Assembly: GCA_964036275.1 (NCBI GenBank)
Contig: OZ038433.1
Coordinates: 47,673,597-47,737,596 of the forward strand
Direction: 5' to 3'
Source of the DNA: Litoditis marina
Taxonomy: Eukaryota > Nematoda > Chromadorea > Rhabditida > Rhabditidae
Length of the DNA stretch: 64,000 bases
Both the position numbers and the translations under genes were made by a program. Below the pieces are notes generated by a model. That model was not told the origin of the DNA. It saw only the letters and a list, made by a program, of their open reading frames with translations, and ran no database searches. Within the stretch, counting starts at the first letter, position 1. Each line of letters starts with the position of its first letter. Of this stretch, positions 22,986-35,500 are shown piece after piece.

Positions 22986-23918
22986 AGTCTATTCTCTATT
23001 TCACATAAATATATTGTGGGTATTGTATTGTATATATATAGAGTATATCACATAAATACAGTACATTAAGAGAATGGTATACAGTATTTTGTACTGTGAT
23101 GTATTATTCACAGTTTATCATATATACAGTATGATTGCGGCATGTATATTGCTAGATACATTTAGTTTTTCACAGTTCCGCCAACGTATGCTAGCATAAG
23201 TAGAACATCTCGGCACGTTCTTGACATCCTGCGCTCTCGTTTTGCCTCATTATTTCGCGTTTTCTGTATATTTCACCCGGCGGGATGTAAGAACAAGAAA
23301 ATATCGCTAGTTTGAGCATACGCAGAGTGAAATTAAGGTGCCTTGATGTTTCAGCGCGCGTATTTGGGTCTCTCGGTAGGTAGCAATCGACCGAAGGATT
23401 GAAGCCTACAATAGAAAAAAACACAATATTATCTCCCATAATTCTCATAATGTTAGTTTGTGATGGGACACACTTTCGCATTGGTAGATAACTTTCCCTC
23501 AATATGACTGAGCGGGAAGTAAATTGGATATACGTAGTGTATGTACCCCCCGAATGAGGTGTCCCTCAGAAATGAGGTTTTGAATCAATCAATCAATAAA
23601 ATCAATAATTTTCGAAAAATCAAAAAAAAACATTTTCGTAATTTTTTTCTAGAGAAAACTCGATGTTCTTTTGATGTTTCCTCATTTTTTTTAAAATTGT
23701 CCGCTTCGCCACTATATGCACACATTAACATCTTGGTGTTATCTTTTACTGACCTAAAAGCTCGTTTTAATATCACACGTTGGATGAGCTCCAATTCTCA
23801 TACTTTTTTATTACGGTAGTTAAGACTTTTGTACTTCCGTGTTATTTTACGTGTATTAACCTGTCGTGTATTTTGCCCAAATGAATATTATTCAACGTTT
23901 TTGTTTTATTATAACTAT

Positions 23919-24052
23919 TATACCAATAGCCAATTGCACAGTCACGTGAAACTTGTTAAACACAGAAGAACTCAGAAACGTGCAATTAAAAAGTGCACGA
24001 TGCCTTACTAGAATGTCAACTTTACGTGACTATTAAATCTACTTCTAGTATA
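23919..24052 (+). mobile_element. TATACT MITE copy
   Basis: Full length, from TATACCAATAGCCAATTG to CTACTTCTAGTATA. Confidence 0.72.
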
Positions 24053-24101
24053 AGTGAGTTTTGTTTTGTTATGTTAATATATTGAAAATATGCCGAGACA
24101 A

Positions 24102-24478
24102 AAAGTTCTCCTTAACATAGAGCGCGGAAGTTCTCCTGAGCATAGAGCGCGAAAGTTCTCCTTAACATAGAGCGCTGAAGTTCTTCTTAACATAGAGCGC
24201 TGAAGTTCTTCTTAACATAGAGCGCGGAAGTTCTTCTTAGCATAGAGCGCTGAAGTTCTTCTTAACATAGAGCGCGAAAGTTCTCCTTAACATAGAGCGC
24301 GAAAGTTCTCCTTAGCATAGAGCGCTGAAGTTTTTCTTAACATAGAGCGCTGAAGTTCTTCTTAACATAGAGCGCGGAAGTTCTCCTTAGCATAGAGCGC
24401 GAAAGTTATCCTTAACATAGAGCGCAGGAGTTCTCCTTAACACAGATCGCGGGAGTTCTCCTGAACATAGAGCGAGGA
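24102..24478 (+). repeat. 25-bp tandem repeat, about 15 units
   Basis: The unit is approximately AACATAGAGCGC, GRAAG, TTCTYCTT. Variation is mostly at two positions (GCGGAAG, GCGAAAG or GCTGAAG; CTCC or CTTC). There are no spacers, so it is a minisatellite. Confidence 0.92.
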
Positions 24479-25056
24479 TCTCAATATCAGATCAGTTTTC
24501 ACGTCACGTGTTTTACATGAAGCGCGTCTATTCAACTGAACATAAGTTTCCTTTCGCAAATTCAAACTCAAATCCCAGCAACAGCCGATTTCAGTAGGTT
24601 TGAAAATGGGCAGAAAAAAAGGCAGAAAAATACACGTCTCTTCACGTTCTTTTTCTTCCCCAACTACAAAGTGCAGCATTCTCCTATTTCTTGACCAAAA
24701 AGCTCTTGCCTCATACAAACACACCAAGCAACGGTTTTATATTAGTAGATTTTCGGCCAATATTTAGGTCCAACTAAATTCATTTAGATGTGAATATCCA
24801 CCGAAATGTAAGATCCACTGAAGTGTGATGTGAGTTTCATACTGTATATTTCTTTTTTTGATGCGCAGTCTTTCAATTGATTTCTTGGAAACGGCTGCCA
24901 TGAAACAGACTGATTTCTGACAGTAGGTGCACATTCTTTCACAAGTTTGTTTCTCACGTTCCACGTGTACTTACCGTCAACGGGTTTCCCGCGAAACGTT
25001 GACTTGGTCTAAATCTTCGGAGGGGAATTTCATTCGATCCGCTTCTTTCGACTGGC

Positions 25057-28000
25057 ATGGCTGCTCTGGATAAGGAGGAGTTCCTCAAACGACACCTGAA
25101 GTTGGCCAGTGTACTCAACGAAAGACATGTGGGTGATTTCAATTGATTCATACTGATTTGTAATCAAAAAGTATTTACTTTGGCACTTATTTGAATTCAT
25201 TACGTTCATGAAAGACATGTGGGTGGTTCTCAGTGCTTCATACATATTATTTATAAGCATAAAGGATAAACTGTGAATAGAATAGAACAGAATAGATTTA
25301 TTCACGATTCAACACGTGACTTTTCACATTGTTGTATGTGACATTTCGATTGAAGAAATGAAAATTGAAAACAATAAATGATGAAAAGGGTATCGTGACC
25401 CTGTTACGCGCTCATATTGATGTAGCAGTTATTTTAATTCTGAATTCCCACTATCTCCGAAGTGACTGCTGGCCATATGTCATACCGTTGCAACATTTGA
25501 ATGTGGCCCACATGCAGTATCATAGGCATATATTGTTTTCAATGAGATTTCCGCTATGATGTCGTAAAATTAGTTTAAGGAACCAAATTTCGGCAAAAGG
25601 AACTTTGTCTTTTGTTAAATAAATATTACAATCGAATGTTTGTTGCAGATTAGATATACGGTGGATGAGCTGCAGCAGTTGATCGCGGAAGCCTTGGAAC
25701 TGATGAAGTCCGAGCCCCCGCTGGCCACAATTAGACCCCCAGTTGTCATTGTGGGAGACATCCACGGACAGGTTAGGGATTATGAATTTCCACTCAGTAG
25801 GCCATATTCATAGGCATTCTGATACTCATAAGTGATCAAACAGTATTCGACGTTCAATTCTCCAGGGTTCTACTTTTTATGTGCATATAATCGCGAAGTT
25901 CTCTGTTTTTCTTACAAATCTCGTTAGTTACTTTGTGAGCACTCACCGAAAAAATACCGCTTTTGCCGACGGTCAAACCCTTTCACTGTTTTAGTATCAT
26001 ACTTCCAATCAAACGATACTCGCCCAAAATATAGGCGTAAGATACGCAAGTATATTAGACGTTTAGTTTAAAACTGTTCATTTTCCAGTACAATGACCTG
26101 CTTCGCGTTTTCTCAATGTTTGCCACAGCAAAACAAGTGGGCGCTTTGAGTCAGAAGGTAAGTCACGTGTCAGTGTGGTAGAGTGGTTAATGTTCTTCTG
26201 TGGCTTTACATGACTTTGGCTCGATCCCCACTCGCTACGGTTTTATTCTCGTTGTGTTACTAGAGTCCCAAGTCCAATACTGCCGTTCCCAGACGGTTTG
26301 CCAAAGTTTGATATTGCAAATTTGAGATATACTTCATTAGCTCAACATAGTTTAGTGAAATGTTTCAACTTAATTTTCGTTCCAGTATCTGTTCCTCGGT
26401 GACTACGTGGATCGAGGTCGAAGATCACTCGAATGTATCTGCCTTTGTCTGGTTCTCAAATTGATATACCCCAAAAAGGTACAGTCCACTGCTTATCTGA
26501 AAGCTGAAAGATGTATCTTGATTAAAACTTATCTGACATACTTTCCTTGGTTAAAACTTATCTGACAGATATTTATTGATTAAAACATATCTGACAAGTA
26601 TTTATTGATTAAACCGGAAAACAAATTGGAATCAAGCCACCCTCGAATATCGATATTTCACTTACTTACCAGGTCGAATCTACCCATCCTCAGTTGTTTT
26701 CAAACCATGTGATATGTGATATGATTGAAATACAGAACAGCATGTTCACGCAGTTCTATGTTTTACATACTGTTTATCAGCTGCAGTTGAGTCGATGTCC
26801 GATCGAGTTTCGATAGAACTGAGTACTAGATGGCAGTAGTAAGTGTGGTTTGTAAGCGATTGACTTTCAACATTTGTCACATTGATTTGCCATAAAAACA
26901 TAGTTTGAACTGATTGTATCCATTCTTTGTATTTCAGTACATGCTTCTCAGAGGAAACCACGAGAGCAAAAACATCAATCGCGTATATGGTTTCTTCGAT
27001 GAAATTGCGGATCGTTTTGAAAAGGTGAGCATTTTCAATTGTTGTGTGTTTGTTAAACTTGAAAAATGTTTCAATGATCATATAAAACGGTATGACTACT
27101 CGTCATGCCGTTTGTTATCTACTGGCACTTCTATATCTTCGAACGTGGTACACAGCAAAATTGAGTGTACTGTATCATCTCCTGTTATTTTCAGAGAAAC
27201 ATACTTGTCTCATTTCTTTTCTTAAGTATTGTTTTATGTATTGTTTGAATTAAATAAGTGAAAAATGTCGTGAAAGTTTGTTTTTTAGAATCAAGCGGAG
27301 CAGTTGTGGGCCGGATTCAACGAAGTATTCTCGTGGATGCCTCTAGCTGGTCTCGTCGGCTCAAAGATTCTATGCATGCACGGCGGAATATCCAAGGAAC
27401 TCAACTCGTTTGACGACATCAGAGCGGTGAGCACCCGACATATTTGCCCCATCAATCTGTGAAACATTTGACTGCAGAAACACTTCTTGCAGTGCTTTTC
27501 GTTACGAGGCGTGATTGTCATACATTGTACAGATAGTTCAACCACATACTGTAGTTGAGAAGTTCGCTATAGGCAGTGGAATGTGAAACATTTGACTGCA
27601 ATTTAGATTTTCACGAATGCTGAGAAAGTTGTGTCTTTTATTAGAAAGATAGAAAAAAATGAATGAAGTGCTATAGAAAAATGAATATTAGGGTTGAATT
27701 AATGAAGTTAACTCTTTTACACAAAGTTCAAAGTTTAAAAGTAAAAAAAGTTTCAAATTTCATAAAGTAATAAAGAGTTTTCGGTTTTATTAGTTGCATC
27801 GTTTCGTCTCTGAATCTCGACGATGCTATTATCTAGTTATAGGTTAAGACATCTATATTTAATTCCAGCTACCCCGTCCAATTGTCGACCCCACCCCGAT
27901 TGTTTTGGCAATGGATCTTCTATGGGCTGATCCCATGTGCAACACCACGGGGTGAAACATTCAAATGTTTTTATAGGTTACTGAATAGTAGGTGTTTATT

Positions 28001-30405
28001 TTTTAGTAAATCACTCCAATGGTCCGTGACTCTATTGAATACCTTATTTTTAAGTGAGGAACGATATGCTTTTTCTTGCCACATCGACTAATTAATGAAG
28101 TTTCCTTGTGCAACCCGACGAAAATAACGTTTAAGCAAGATAGTAATGATAAGACATAACATAGAAAAACCATAGAAGAAACAGAAGTGCTGAAAAGTGG
28201 TTTCAACTTTATGAGCGTATTTGAAGGCTTCACGTATTATAATGCCCCCAATGCACATCTATTTTCCGAATTTTGTTAGAATGGATGCTTTCTCTCAGTC
28301 CGAGGTTTCAACTTTATCCAACTTTTGAAGGTTACATTTCAGCTTCACCACGAACACGATCCGCGGAGTGTCCACCTATTTCGGAGAAGACACGGTCGAC
28401 AAACTTTGCACCAACCTCAACATTGATATGATTGTCAGGGGTCATCAGGTGATAACTATTCATTTTCTCAATAACGACAACAAGTTTTTGGATAAATTTG
28501 ATAATGTGAATCGCGATCGTTGATTAATTACCAGATTATACCGTACGCTTTTCACAACTTTTGATGAAACATGTTTCAGTACGTTTCGATGTTTTGATAC
28601 TCAGTTCGTAGCTCGTTGTCTTTTGATAGATTTTCAGTTTTACTCTTATTCTTACTGTCAGTTTTAATTTAAAGTTTTTTTAGGTGTTATTAAAAAGTTT
28701 TGAGGTTTCCTCTACCACTCCACTTTGCAATCTGACGGTAAAACCATGGTCAACGAGGCTTGTAACGAAATTTTATAAATTTTTACTAACTTTCATGAAC
28801 ATCTTCTGATTACTTCCCATTGCAGGTCATGATGACGGGAATAGGTTTCTTTGCCAACCGCAAGTTGGTCACCGTCTTCACGGCTCCCAGATATCAACCC
28901 GAAACGGTACACATTGATACATCTCTTGTACTTCAGTAGAAACATTGAATTAGTTCACAAATTCGTTTCGAGAGTAACTTCTCGCTATCAACGGGTGGGG
29001 TTACATAATATAAACAATTTGTTGTTAACTCAGCTAATCATTAGTTATACTCCCTCTACGATAACTAGGGTAGGGGGTGTAACTACAATCATAGGAAAGA
29101 TGTTTTTTCTTTATATTTTCATATTTATTATTTCACGTCGCTTCGTTACGAGGCGGTGATCATCATACATGTCACAGATCTTAGTAGTAGCAACTTTTTC
29201 TGAGTTGATCTTGGAAAAGATGTTACGTGGTTCCTATTCATGGGAAGGGATAAAACCATAATCCTAACCAAACTCGCATATGGGAACATTGACTTTTTAC
29301 CCCCCACCTTTTTGAATTTGTATTGCGTTTGGGGAATTGTAGTTTGACCCCCCCACCGGGGGGTTATAACTCAATTTATCCCCTGCAATACAAAAGTTTG
29401 AGGGTGGGGGGTAAAAAGTAAACATTTCCGGTATTGAAGTTCAGCCCCCCACTCGTTGAAGTTTGACCCCCCACCATTGAAGTTCTACCCCCCGCCGACC
29501 CAAGTGGGGGGTAAATAGTAAATCTCGAAGTTGAATTTTGGCCCCCCCCCCTCTCCTAGATTTTCAGGTTTTAGCTTGGGTGGGGGGTTGAAGTGCTACG
29601 GGGGGGACTCAACTAAAGTGGGGGGGCGATACTTCAATTGTCCCTCGCATATTTTTCTGTTCAGTTCAACAAGGGCGCCGTGATGTTCGTGGACAAGGAG
29701 GGGAAGGTGGGATTCAAGGTTCTGGCGCCACTCGACGACGTGAACAGCGCCGCCGAGCCGAGTACGGAGACGCAGGCCAGTGCACGCAAGTCCTCCTCCG
29801 CCTCCGCCATCTCCACCTTTGGGTAGGTATCTCTCTTTCTATCTCTCTCTAACTCTCTCTATCTCTCTCTCTTTACCCCTCTCTTCACTCTCTTTTCTCT
29901 CTTTTCTCTCTCTCTTCTCTCTTTCTCTTTCTCTTTCTTTTTCTTTTTCTCTTTTTCTTTTTCTTTTTTTTTTCTTTTTCTTTTCCTTTTTCTTTTCCTT
30001 TTCCTTTTTCTTTTTCTTTTTCTTTCTCTTTCTCTTTATCTTTCTGACTCTCTCTCTTTTCCTCTATCTCCTTCTCCCCCTCTTTCGTTACTCTTGACTC
30101 TTTTAGTCTTACTCTCGGTCTGCCTCTTTTTTGATCTCGTTCACTCGCTCTCTCTCTCTCTTCCTTTCGATTCTGCTCCACCGGAAACTACATTCATTAT
30201 CTTGAAGTTTCAGTTTCAATTCACCGTACCACAGGTTTGTAGTGGATTTTGTATTAGTAGACCATGTTAGAATTCACTGCTGTTTATCAATATTGTCATT
30301 TATCCCACTTCTCTTTCTATTAATTCATGTGAATGTTTCAGAACGAGCAGATCTAAGAGCAAGAAGCCAAAGCCAAAGGAGAAGTCGTCGAGAAAAGCTC
30401 AGTGA
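25057..30405 (+). CDS. Divergent PP1-type serine/threonine phosphatase
   Basis: 357 aa in 11 exons: 25057-25128, 25649-25771, 26089-26157, 26386-26478, 26938-27024, 27289-27426, 27869-27951, 28343-28448, 28826-28906, 29665-29822, 30342-30405. All PPP metal and catalytic motifs are present: GDIHGQ, GDYVDRG, LRGNHES, CMHGGIS, LLWADP and the His in VRGHQ (RAHQ in canonical PP1). It should therefore hydrolyse phosphoserine and phosphothreonine. The beta12-13 loop, SAPNYC in PP1, is TAPRYQPET here, so the Cys that reacts with microcystin in PP1 is absent. The C-terminal extension is Ser/Ala-rich, then basic ([18 protein letters not shown]). Nematodes have many such divergent PP1 relatives, several sperm-enriched; tissue is unknown here. 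The start ATG directly precedes AALDKEEF. Confidence 0.93.
26176..26252 (+). repeat. tRNA-like sequence, probably SINE remnant
   Basis: Has an A-box-like TGGTAGAGTGGTTAATG and a weak B-box GGCTCGATCCC at tRNA spacing. I see no good acceptor stem, so it is not called a functional tRNA. It lies in phosphatase intron 3. Confidence 0.35.
26515..26616 (+). repeat. ~34-bp tandem repeat
   Basis: Three units of TTRAAACWTATCTGACA followed by TATTTATTGAT lie in phosphatase intron 4. Confidence 0.65.
29120..29213 (+). repeat. Dispersed ~90-bp repeat with an invariant 45-bp core
   Basis: The core runs from ACGTCGCTTCGTTACGAGGC to CATGTCACAGAT. It is identical over 45 bp to the complement of 40491-40535 in the exchanger gene. 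A shorter related piece lies at about 27505-27545. This copy is in phosphatase intron 9. Confidence 0.75.
29282..29644 (+). mobile_element. Poly-C element with 8-bp target duplication
   Basis: A 363-bp element with ends GGGAACATTGA and TTCAATTGTCCC. A perfect direct duplication TCGCATAT flanks it (29274-29281 and 29645-29652). Inside are runs of C/G and pieces such as GAAGTTTGACCCCCCA. The 8-bp duplication fits hAT-type transposition; there is no transposase. It ends 20 bp before the 29665 exon. Confidence 0.82.
29824..30170 (+). repeat. Long polypyrimidine tract
   Basis: About 340 bp of CTCT and CTTTTT repeats fill most of the last phosphatase intron from just after the donor at 29823. Confidence 0.9.
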
Positions 30406-30487
30406 ATGAATGAAATCGGACGATACGACACTGCATTATTCGAATCTGCACATTTCACTAAATCCGTTCAATTCATAACAAATTGAC

Positions 30488-30493
30488 AATAAA
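30488..30493 (+). terminator. Poly(A) signal of the phosphatase gene
   Basis: AATAAA 83 nt after the TGA. Confidence 0.7.
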
Positions 30494-32598
30494 TATTCCA
30501 GTGCCTTGACCAAAACAAACGTAAACTGAATTATTCGTTTTAAAAGTTTCACTTCTAGAGAGGTGGGGGATTTGACCGAAGAACTAAAAAATTGACCTGC
30601 ATGCTCTCTTGCTTTTGTAGCTTTTTGAGTCTCAGAACGATTGGCGCCAATTTTCTGCGATTATCTAGCTACCAAAAAGACTCGCTCATTGGGAAAGAGT
30701 TGTTCGGGTGTGTCGGACTGAGAATTTGGTAGTGTGCCAATAAATTCGTAAATTGTTTTTCACCTTTTTCTGTGTAAGAGAGACTCGCCTGAAAACCTTG
30801 GGTCGATGCCAAGGAGTCTTAGTGCGAATGAAACGAATAACAACAATGTACATTACATTGCATAACTGAGGGTTTGGAATGTTGTGGGTATATTCCGGAA
30901 GAAGATGAAGGTCTACTCCCTCTATAATGTGAAACCTATTATAAAGTATTCATGAAACATAGACTCGTTGTACAGATGCGCCATAGCTGTAATCACTGTG
31001 ATATTCAGTATGAACTCTCCACTAGAGCCGAAAGATATTTATGGTATGCAAACATAGGTATGCAAGTGTCCTGGATTACGTTTCGATTGTAACGACCTAT
31101 GTAATTTGCTCGGAATCTTTTAGAGCCATCAGGACGTTTCAAAGAAGCGGAATTATATTCTGTGCTGTTATAATATTAGAACAGTCTATTAAAAAATCAT
31201 ACATGGTTCCCCTATTTTCATCCATTTATATTTTCAAGTCTCAGCTTGTGTCGTGGTAGATATGATTATGTTCTTGAAGCGTTTCATACTTTGGTCGAGT
31301 TTTTTTCTGTGAATGTAGACCATGTGATCTAATAATGAAAACAGAGAAATGTGAATGTATGAGAGTCATAGTTTTGCAAAACTTATCGAGTGAAAAGGTT
31401 TTTTTTCCCAAGCAAACATGTTTAAAAGGTGGACAAGAGTTTGGAAGAACACTCAGCTGTTTCTCTGACTTTTTATGAGTGACCTGATGTGTGAAGCACA
31501 ATGGTCATTGGATTACTTCATCAATTCAAAAGCAACAAGAGTATTTTCAATAGTTTTAGGAGGTTTCGAACGTCAGTGTTTCGATATTACTAGATATTAT
31601 TACACATTACAGGGTACGTGTTTAATCGTGGACACAATTCTACTAATAACATTGTAGAGCAACCGGGTGTCAGGGTTTATTAATAATATAAAGTTTAGTG
31701 CGCATAGATGTAGAACATTTCATATTATGATACACAATTCGGTTTTGCATTAAGGATATATGATTAGGTCCGAACATGAGATCGGTAGAATATAGACAGC
31801 GGAAAACAATTTGTTTCGACCCACATTGGGTATTCAGTAAAAGTATTGTCTTCTCAAAGGCATTTACAAGAAATGACCAACTTTCATAATTTAGTCGAAT
31901 AATAATTTATCGAACTCCATATTACATAATGTTCTAAAAACTTTAAGCAGCCTTTTCAGTTCGTTTCGCTAATAAACAAACAATAGTGACCCAGAAGCCA
32001 TGTTCGGTAGTATCCCGATTGTCAGATTTCAATCGGCGTCTCTCGAATATCCAGCTCCACTCCCATTTCGCTCGATACGAGACAGGCAAAATGTTTCTTC
32101 TCTGACTCCTTCTATCCAAATAAATTTCCACATTTTTGATGGTTTGTCATTTTCGTCCAAATATTCGCGCCACGATACGTGCACGTGAATGTTTCACTAG
32201 CCCTTCCTAACTGAGATAAGCTCAGCAAACGACGGTAAACAACACGGATAGCTATGAGTCAGGAACATTTGTGAAATGTTTTGATACCACTGAACAGTTC
32301 CGCTTCCATTTCTCTATCAGTGAACTGAGGTCGTATTAATGAACTTACTTGCTTTTTTGATGGTCGTCTCGACCTAAATTTCCTCCAACCATAATATGTT
32401 ATGTTTTCTTTTTCATTTCTCAATTAGTCTTATAATATTTGTGTCATAGTTTCAGAATATCTAGCGTATTATGCTATTTTTCCGTTCTCATCTCCTCTCG
32501 GGGTACTAGGGTCGCGAAATAGAATGCCAAGCGAGATTCACCAAATTTTCATAACGTTTCCAGCCATTTACTTATATCCAAAAGACTTTTATAATCAT
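30494..32598. other. Convergent intergenic region
   Basis: Lies between the 3' ends of the plus-strand phosphatase gene and the minus-strand receptor gene. I see no supported exon. A TTGGCGCCAA palindrome is at about 30641-30650. Confidence 0.5.
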
Positions 32599-35500
32599 TT
32601 ATAACCTCTCGAATAGACTTTTTCGGTGTGTCTGATGAACACTGAGGTGTAGAACGACTGCACTGTGCTTCGTGGAAAGACCAATAGTTTCTTTTGCGTA
32701 TTTTCTGAACGGTCGAATGTAGCAGATGAACGAGGTGTTCACCAAGGGCGGATATACGGAAGACGCGACTCGAAGGATGGAAACCAGCTCTGGAAAATGG
32801 AGGTCACGAATAATCAATATGTTAAGATTCATGTGCTCATAAGTGTTTTTTCTTTCCACTTCCATTTTCCTCTTCCTCTCTGTCTACCTCTTGTATCTTG
32901 TTGGTACAGCGCATATCTCTGTATCGCTCTACTAGTTTTGGGATCTGTCTTTTTTACTTTCTCATTTTGCTTCAAATTATCAAAAATTCAACGAAAAATG
33001 AGCAAAGATTCAGAAGAAAAACGGCACCTTCGTTTCCGCATTCTAACCCAGCACATAACATCACCGGAACGATTGTCAGACAGAAACAGATGAACGGGAC
33101 GAATATCTGAAACATTTGCCTGAAGTAGATGAAAAAGTCAAACGTGCTAATGAAGTATTTTTTATCTCTTTTTCGTAGGATGTGCCTAACATGTATCGAG
33201 AGGGTTCGTTTTATTAGAAAAACTTTAATACATAAGAATATCAACTAAATCACACTACATAACATTTACCGTAGGATAAAAGAGAATGTTCAATAAAAAC
33301 ACCGTAAACCATTGGTTTGCTTAGTGCATATATGTATGCAACGCCAGGCTAGGTCAATTCGATAGGTTCATTCTTGTGATTACTATGTATTATGGTTAAA
33401 AATTCAAGAATAACTGTGGTTCCACATAGATCTCAACTCACCATAGCTACAAGAGAAAGAATAAGTTCCTTTTTCATTTGTCTGGTTCTTTTTGAACTGA
33501 ATCTATCATTTTTCAGGCAGTATACTGAATGGGCTAGAAGAGAAATAGCAAGCAGTCCGCATGAAATGATAGGGACAATCATCAAACTGGCTCCTTTTGG
33601 GGAGAGTTGAATGAAAGACGAGTCTGGTGAAACACGGGTCTGCAATAAAACAATAATTGAAAACACTGAAATTTCTGGAATATAATATTACTGTGATGTT
33701 GTTTTCAGGCTATTCTCACGACAACCGGACATCTTGAATGATTGAATACTCACTCTTCAAAGTTACACTTGTTGATATTTTCATGCAGAAATCAAAATGT
33801 GTGTATTCTATAAAACAGGAAGGGAGTCCCTGAGATAAAACTGATTGTAGAACTCCTTGGTATAATTTTCAGAATTATTGTTGTGTGCAGAAAGAGCGCA
33901 GCAAACTACAGGGCATGAACATGTGAATTCAGAGTTTTCTCGATTGCGATGAACAATTTGTGGTTTCAACAAGCAAATATAGTTGAACTGGATAAATCTC
34001 ATCATTCTCTTTTCCTCGAACTGTACTGACGTTCTGCAAGTATTTTCTCTGCATGCGTACTTCCGGTTACAAACATGATGATTGGTATTGTACATTGATG
34101 CTCATTTGACGCGGATTCAGTGAAGAGCACTCGACCGTTTCAAAGGAAGTATAATACCACTTACACTGTAGTGCTGTCTCACCCCCGCAGAGACGCCGAG
34201 CAAAATAAGTATACAAGCGCCTATATAAATGACTATTGCTATGTATTTTCGGTGTTCATTCTTCACTTTCAGGCGCGAATCGGGAATGAGGACCGTCTGG
34301 TGAATGAATAGAAGAAGAACGGCGGACGCAGAAAACATCAGGATGAACGAACTCGCCTTCAACGCCTGAAACATTCCAGTAGTGAAATTCTAGTGAAATT
34401 GACCAAAAAATGTGAACGTGCAAAATAATAGCACACGATATTGTTTTAACTTGTTTTTAGCAACAAATGTTGATAACATCATTCAGGGAATACGTTCTCC
34501 TATGGAGGTACTACAGAATAGAGCATTCTTACTATCTTGGTTGAACTCTGCGGAAATAAATTCATTACTGGTTATTCGGAGCTGAGCTACCTTTTCTAGA
34601 CGAGTATCTCACCGAAAACATCATAACTGAACTAGTAAAAATTAAAATCAAACTTCAAGGAACGCTAGAAATTGTTAACTGGTTCCAACAATTCACACGT
34701 TATTTGGTTACAACTTTGTGTATTTCTAGCAGTCTATTCTCTAATTTTCGAGTATATGTGTTCTCAAATCAATATAATAAAACTCTCACAATTGCATATT
34801 CAATTGAAAGATTGAAAATGGAGTGGAACAGGCCAATATGGTATATTCTCAATCCTTCACCGATTGGAGCCACCAGTACAGTGAGAATCAAAAAAGCAAA
34901 CATGTTCGAGATCTGCAACTGAATGTTTCAGGAAAGTTATAAAGGTGCAAATGATACATCAGGCTGATTCTTTCATGGTAAATAAATTGAGAAGCTCGAT
35001 ATGCAAAAGATTAAACTAAAAGGATATGAATATGAAAGAGAAGAAAGTGGTACGTTTCGCCTCTACCCCAGACGCAACCACTTAAAATCAAGATACCTTC
35101 CCCCTGAGGCTCCTCAGTGAGGTAGGAGAAGGAATTCAATATGTCCGATTGGACAGAAAAAAATTTGTTATAAATTATAGTAAATTATAAGAAACCACTA
35201 GAAAAGAATATAAACAGGGAATACATGGAAGAAACTCATATTTTAGTTTTTCAATTAACCATGACTTCGTATTTGTGGATAGTTCATATTTTAAATAAAC
35301 CGTACTGTCTACATTATCTATATATTCACAGTGATTCTATAACGACAAGTAAACTACTAGTGAACTCCTACCACACCCCTATTCTACTACTAGAAAACTA
35401 CTAGTTTTCTTGTAGTAATGTAGGCGTAAGGGAGGAGTTAAACTATAGTTCTACTCCTACCTAACTACTAGTGAGATGGTAGTCAGCTACTAGTTTATCG

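Larger units (their letters stand above)
22986..25056. other. Intergenic region with repeats
   Basis: Holds a MITE at 23919-24052 and a 25-bp tandem array at 24102-24478. No supported coding exon. Confidence 0.5.

Noticed and set aside
23191..23502. 103-residue minus-strand frame in the spacer after the coiled-coil gene
   Set aside because: No recognisable domain, no supporting splice sites, and no homology I can name.
24102..24478. Possible CRISPR array
   Set aside because: The 25-bp units are directly adjacent with no spacers, in a eukaryotic genome. It is a minisatellite.
27951..27985. Introns as inserted elements with GAAACATT...AATGTTTC ends (introners)
   Set aside because: The donor at 27952 is followed by GAAACATTCAAATGTTT, which looks suggestive, but most introns ending in AATGTTTCAG do not begin with the complement, so terminal inverted repeats are not supported.
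33808..34095. Possible extra receptor exon between segments 4 and 5
   Set aside because: Exons 34365-34165 and 33639-33442 join in phase 0 without it, and the frame with a good acceptor soon stops. A missed loop exon is not excluded.
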